DNA of 5,923 bases from QPIN01 sp964399475 (GTDB lineage: Bacteria > Pseudomonadota > Gammaproteobacteria > Methylococcales > Methylomonadaceae). The notes under the pieces were generated by a model. That model saw only the letters and a program-made list of their open reading frames with translations. It was not told the origin of the DNA and did not search any database. The stretch covers positions 1 through 5,923 of the forward strand of contig CAYNRB010000199.1 in NCBI GenBank assembly GCA_964399475.1. The letters are read 5' to 3'. Positions 1 to 4,100 of the stretch are shown piece after piece (position 1 is the first letter of the stretch; each line of letters starts with the position of its first letter). The translations under genes were made by a program, and so were the position numbers.

Positions 1-272
1 GCTGTGATGTCGCTAAAACCACCTACCCAGTTTTTAAAAGCTGTTGCAGGTACATCTATTGTACCGTGTACATAACGAGCTGGGATTTTTGAGGCTCTTA
101 ATAATGCCAGGGTTAAGCTGGCAATGTCCATGGCATTGCCGCGTTGTGCGGATAAGGTTAGGTCTGCATTCTGGATGGCTCCCCAGGTGGGTTGCCATTC
201 TATGTTGTTTCTGACCCAGTGGTAGATTTTGACGGGGTCGTGATTGAGTGTGCTTGCCTGGTCTTTTATGGC
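1..272 (-). other. Transglutaminase-core-like domain, start only, alanine at the catalytic Cys position
   Basis: Residues 262-351 match the first half of the papain-fold transglutaminase core: helix with YHWVRNNIEW (278-287), then W291-G292, then RGNAMDIASLTLALLRA (305-321) leading into KIPARYVHG (323-331). The GIPAR-Y-V element following the catalytic helix is the hallmark of the family. The nucleophile position is A308 (codon at 132-134) where Cys is expected. The helix itself and the following Asp (D310) are kept, so the fold is likely intact while the classical thiol chemistry would be absent. Confidence 0.8.
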
Positions 273-1055
273 TTGGCTAATGATTATTTCATCGGTTTCT
301 GCCAGATAGGCTGGATTGCTTGCGCCTGCAAGTTTGTCAAAGCTGAAATTGCCTAATGCAGCGAGTTTGATTGTGGGTGTTGAGTCTAATCCTGCTTGTA
401 TATAGGCTTTTTGGGTGACTTTGGGCTTATTATCAGGATTGGCGGGTAATGTGCTGTTGGGTAATTGATTGGGGTCAAATGGCTGTTGCGAACGTTTGTT
501 TTGCTGTGACTTGAGGTGATCCATCAAGGTTTGCAGGTTGTCTTGGTGTGCTTGGTTGCTGGATGATCCGGTGACGGCTTCCAGTTCATCCATTAGTTGT
601 TTAAATTCTGTGCGGTAGCGGTCTACGGTATTTTGGTGTCTATCCAGAATTATTTGTGGCAGTTGTTTTTCCAGTAATTCAGTTTCTATTTGATCAAAGT
701 TGGCTTGTACGGCTTGATCCTGGATGATCAGCTGTTGCTTGAGGTTTTCTAGCGCCTGGGTGTTGGGTAAGGTTGTCTGGCTACGTCGGTTTCTGCTGGG
801 TTTGCTGTTTTGCTGGCCGGTATTATTCAGCATGGTTTGCACGGTTGATTCGACAGTTTGCAAGGTTTGAGAGAGCTGACTTTCTGCACTGGGTGTTTGA
901 ACGGGAACGGTTTTGGCGTTTTTATCCCGTTCAGTTCTTGCTGCGACAACGGTTGGCGTCAGTATGAGCATGGTGAAGCTGATCATGACGAGCATAGATA
1001 AACTGCGCATGAAAGTAGGCGCATTGTGCAGGCTGTAGATGAGTGAGCTTTGCAT
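1..1055 (-). CDS. Exported transglutaminase-like domain protein (3' partial)
   Basis: An uninterrupted frame runs from the ATG at 1053-1055 to the left edge (351 codons). It begins with a Sec-type signal sequence: a hydrophobic core at residues 19-36 and likely cleavage after VVA or VVAA near residue 38-39. Residues 55-190 are Gln/Leu-rich and probably helical or coiled-coil, followed by a Pro/Asn-rich linker (191-213). From about residue 262 a transglutaminase-core signature appears: DPVKIYHWVRNNIEW, then RGNAMD, then ALLRASKIPARYVHGTID. In papain-fold transglutaminases the G-x-C-x-D motif supplies the nucleophilic cysteine; here alanine (A308) stands in its place. The His and Asp of the triad would lie beyond the edge. 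The gene follows the giant protein by 50 bp on the same strand, so co-transcription is likely. Proteins of this look are, to my recollection, often long and followed by RHS or other repeats; that part cannot be seen here. Start at M1 is chosen for its AAGAGA ribosome site; M16 (codon at 1008-1010) would also give a good signal peptide. Confidence 0.9.
   Translation of the reverse strand, partial: MQSSLIYSLHNAPTFMRSLSMLVMISFTMLILTPTVVAARTERDKNAKTVPVQTPSAESQLSQTLQTVESTVQTMLNNTGQQNSKPSRNRRSQTTLPNTQALENLKQQLIIQDQAVQANFDQIETELLEKQLPQIILDRHQNTVDRYRTEFKQLMDELEAVTGSSSNQAHQDNLQTLMDHLKSQQNKRSQQPFDPNQLPNSTLPANPDNKPKVTQKAYIQAGLDSTPTIKLAALGNFSFDKLAGASNPAYLAETDEIIISQAIKDQASTLNHDPVKIYHWVRNNIEWQPTWGAIQNADLTLSAQRGNAMDIASLTLALLRASKIPARYVHGTIDVPATAFKNWVGGFSDIT
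486..893 (-). other. Gln-rich helical / coiled-coil segment of the transglutaminase-like protein
   Basis: Residues 55-190 are rich in Gln, Leu, Glu, Asn and Lys, with heptad-like hydrophobic spacing in 101-160 (for example ALENLKQQLI and QIETELLEK). They contain no cysteine and few aromatics. A Ser/Arg/Pro break lies at 84-97. It most likely forms helices that space the signal peptide from the transglutaminase-like domain or mediate oligomerisation. No named family is recognised. Confidence 0.55.
939..1055 (-). other. Signal peptide of the transglutaminase-like protein
   Basis: Residues 1-39 contain an unusually long, weakly charged n-region (residues 1-18, with a single Arg at 17), a hydrophobic core rich in Leu/Ile/Met/Val (19-36) and an alanine-rich end (VVAA) just before a charged stretch RTERDK. 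This directs Sec export. The long n-region is a reason to consider M16 as the actual start, which would give the more typical form MRSLSMLV. No lipobox cysteine is present, so a soluble periplasmic or further secreted protein is expected rather than a lipoprotein. Confidence 0.8.
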
Positions 1056-1105
1056 AGTGTTTTCTCTTTTTTTTATGTTGGGTTGCTTGTTTTTTATAGT
1101 CAGGT
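1056..1105 (-). promoter_or_regulatory. Short intergenic spacer with ribosome binding site for the transglutaminase-like gene
   Basis: The 50 bp between the TAA of the giant gene and the ATG of the next gene are A-rich on the coding strand. AAGAGA at 1063-1068 sits 7 nt before the ATG and is a weak Shine-Dalgarno match; nothing similar precedes the alternative ATG at 1008-1010. No inverted repeat with a U-run that would act as an intrinsic terminator is seen. A TATAAA at about 1090-1097 resembles a -10 box, but no paired -35 is evident, so I do not call a promoter. The spacing fits transcription as one unit. Confidence 0.55.
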
Positions 1106-4100
1106 TTAGCGTTGTTCGCCGACATGCCGGGCAATGGCGCGTATGGCTTTATCCAGTTGCAAACGGATGATATCTGCATTGGGGTGGTTTGTTCTTTCAA
1201 AAATGTTACTGGCTTTAATGGCATTATTAAGCGCTTTTTTCAGTTTGTTTCTGTTGAGTTGACGCTGGGCCTTTTTGATTTTCTTGCGAATCTTTTTGTA
1301 GGCTTTGTTCTGAATTTCTGGCATATCCAGTACTTCTTGCAAACTCGGTGCGGGGGTGACGGTTAGGTTCAGGGTTTGCGTGTTTAGATCGTGAAAATTA
1401 GGGGCTATACCGGTCTGGATAAGGCTGTTGATGGTAAAGTGCTCGACTAGTGCGGGGCGTTGTAGCCAAAAGCTGAGCGATGTGCTTTCGGATTCTGCCA
1501 GATCAAATGCCCAAAGCAGGTTGTTTTGTGTGTTGAGTTGCGCTGTTCCTGTATCCAATAGGGTAATGTTGGCAGGAATAGTAATGATTGCCTGACCGGG
1601 TGTTGCTATGCCCTGATTTTTTAAATTCAGCTGGATAGAAACGGGGGAGCCTTCCTGGGTGTCTGCTTGTGTTGGCGTGATCTGTTGCAAAGCAGTCAGG
1701 ATGATGGCTTCAAATAATGGGTCGGCATGGGTCTGACTGGCTAAGGCCAGTAAGTCGAAACCTGCATAGAGACTGCGACCTAAACCAAAACGGTGTTGTG
1801 AAAGGGCTACATCTTCATAGGTATTCAGGTAATAAGCCAATGCTTGTGCGCCATTAAGCGCTGCTTTTAAGGGTTTTTCAGAAAAGGTGTCTTGAACTAT
1901 TCCATTCAGTGGGAAGTTGGGAGAAAATAGATCGAAACCGCTGAAATAATTCAGTACGCCTTCTATTTCTATGCCTAGTGCTGTGTTTAGCTTGTTATTT
2001 CGGTGGTCATGATCACCGGCTAACAATAAGCCATCGCCTTGAAAGATGGCTTCGCGTAGTTCTTGTTGTATCTGCGTTTTCAGTTTGATCTGTCCAGAAA
2101 ACAGGGCATATAGCGTATAGTTGCCTGTTCTGAGTTCACGTTTAAAGTTTTTTGCATCGGTCACTATGCGATAACTCCAGTGATTATCGGTCAGCAGTGT
2201 TTGTAGATAGGCCAATTCCTGCGCTTTTGATGATGGCTGTGATGCATTATTATTTTCGCCATTTTGGTTACATTTTTCTTCTCTTTCATCTTTATCTTCT
2301 TCTTTTTCTTCTTTTTCTTCCTTCTCTCCATTATGTTTTACTTTGGATTTTGCTTGTTTATGCGGATATTCACGATCATGATATTCCTTTTCGTCATTAT
2401 CGTCATCGTCATTATCGTCACAGTGTGATTCTTCCTTATCATCTTGAGGACTATCCAATAAAACCAATAAACGCCCCTTAGTCCCGGGGATAAGTTCACT
2501 GATTATGTCTATCGGCGGTACTGTGACGGTAAAGGTTGCATTAGCCAGGGTTTGCCATTGGTTGTTGACCTGAGCCTGAAGTATGCAGACATAGATACCG
2601 GCATCAAAATTCCGAGTATCTATCTGGCGTTGGCTGATTTGTGTGATTTTGGCATCTAGATCAATCGTGAGTTGATGACTCAGTAGGGGGGTGAAATCTG
2701 TTATCTTCGCCAGCAATTTACGTATAGGCAGGTTGCTCAGGTTTTGTGTGCCTTGATTGATTACTGTGTCTATACAATGATTGGTCTGTCCCCTTTCCAG
2801 TTGGGGAAATTGAACGCGAGTTTTGCCGATGATTGAGAATAGCAGGTTCTCGGTAACTGTGTATTGTGCCTGATCAGTTGCCAGAGTTTGCTGGTTACTC
2901 GTGTCGGTTAATAGTCCTTTGACGGTGTAAGCACCGACAGGGGCGCCAATAAAACTAAAGGGGCGGATAATTTGTGGTGTTGCACCTGGTAGTAATTGTC
3001 CTAGTTTCACTGTTTGACTGAAGACTCTTAGTCCAGCAGGGTTGGTCACTGATAGATGCAGATCCGCTTGTTCTATAATACGGTTTAATGTCAGATTCTG
3101 GGCGAGGTTTTGTAGCTGTACTGTTGCTGTCGTATGATATTGAGCCTGATCTGTGGTGGTGCGTAACGAGGCTTCTAGTGTGCTTCCTGAAGNNNNNNNN
3201 NNNNNNNNNNNNNNNNNNNNNNNNNNNNNNNNNNNNNNNNNNNNNNNNNNNNNNNNNNNNNNNNNNNNNNNNNNNNNNNNNNNNNNNNNNNNTACCGGCG
3301 ACTTCGCAGGATAAGATGGCTGGTCAGTGGAGACACCAATCTGAGCCAGTGATGCCGCAGAAATTGCGCCTAAGAGTGTATTATTGGTCTCATCACATTC
3401 GTCTAGCTGGTTGTTTTCATCGGCTATGACATAGAGTTCAGCGGTGTTATTAAAGTGGGTGATGCCATCCAGTTGAAGATTTATAAAATTGCCGGGGTGA
3501 ATGGCTGCAATATTTTTCGATCCGAGCAAGTCGCCGCCTTGACTGGGAAGTCCTTCATAAAATGAGACCTTGATCTGATCCGGTGTGCTCAACGTGCCAG
3601 CATTGGCAATCCGAACACTGAAACTCCAGGGTTGCAGGCTGCCATTATCTATAATCTGGGCTAATGAGACGGTTAAGTCTGAACTGACTTGTCCTGAGCT
3701 GGCAAGGCACTGGCTACGGGTGATCTGAGTATTATTATTTTCATCTAATTCTGTAATTTGCAGTAAATGATCCACCCAGAGTGTGATGGGGGCATCTCTA
3801 AAAGGTGAGGTGCCATTGATTGGGATGACAACCGTCTGACTTTCTCCTATTTGTAGTGAATTGAGGATATCGACCTGTCCCAATGAAATGTCATTGGTAG
3901 CGTCAAAAATTCCATTTTTATCTTTGTCATAAAAAGCCAGTACTGTGGCTGCAGATAATGAGGCAAAGCTGCCCTGGTTAGTGATAGTTGCATCCAGAGA
4001 TCCCATCACAGTCAAGTTGAAAAGATCTGTTGTTAGCGAGGCTGTATCATAGGCAGATACAATCAGGTCTGGTTTTAAATCGGGTGCGGCTAGTCGTGCG

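Noticed and set aside
773..967. Plus-strand frame of 64 codons rich in Phe and Arg
   Set aside because: Antisense to the helical region and signal peptide of the transglutaminase-like gene; no ribosome site or family.
1056..1105. Intrinsic terminator or promoter between the genes
   Set aside because: The A-rich runs lack a preceding hairpin, and the TATAAA has no convincing -35 partner.
931..1224. Minus-strand 97-codon frame across the intergenic spacer
   Set aside because: It overlaps the end of the giant gene and the signal peptide of the next in another frame, has no domain features, and both overlapped frames are well supported.
2152..2481. Plus-strand 109-codon frame with Leu/Phe/His-rich, membrane-like stretches
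   Set aside because: It is the antisense of the Glu/Lys/Asp low-complexity loop; the hydrophobic runs are the direct result of reading GAA/AAA/GAT runs on the other strand.
3088..3429. Plus-strand 113-codon frame
   Set aside because: It is joined only through the 100-N gap and is antisense to supported domains.
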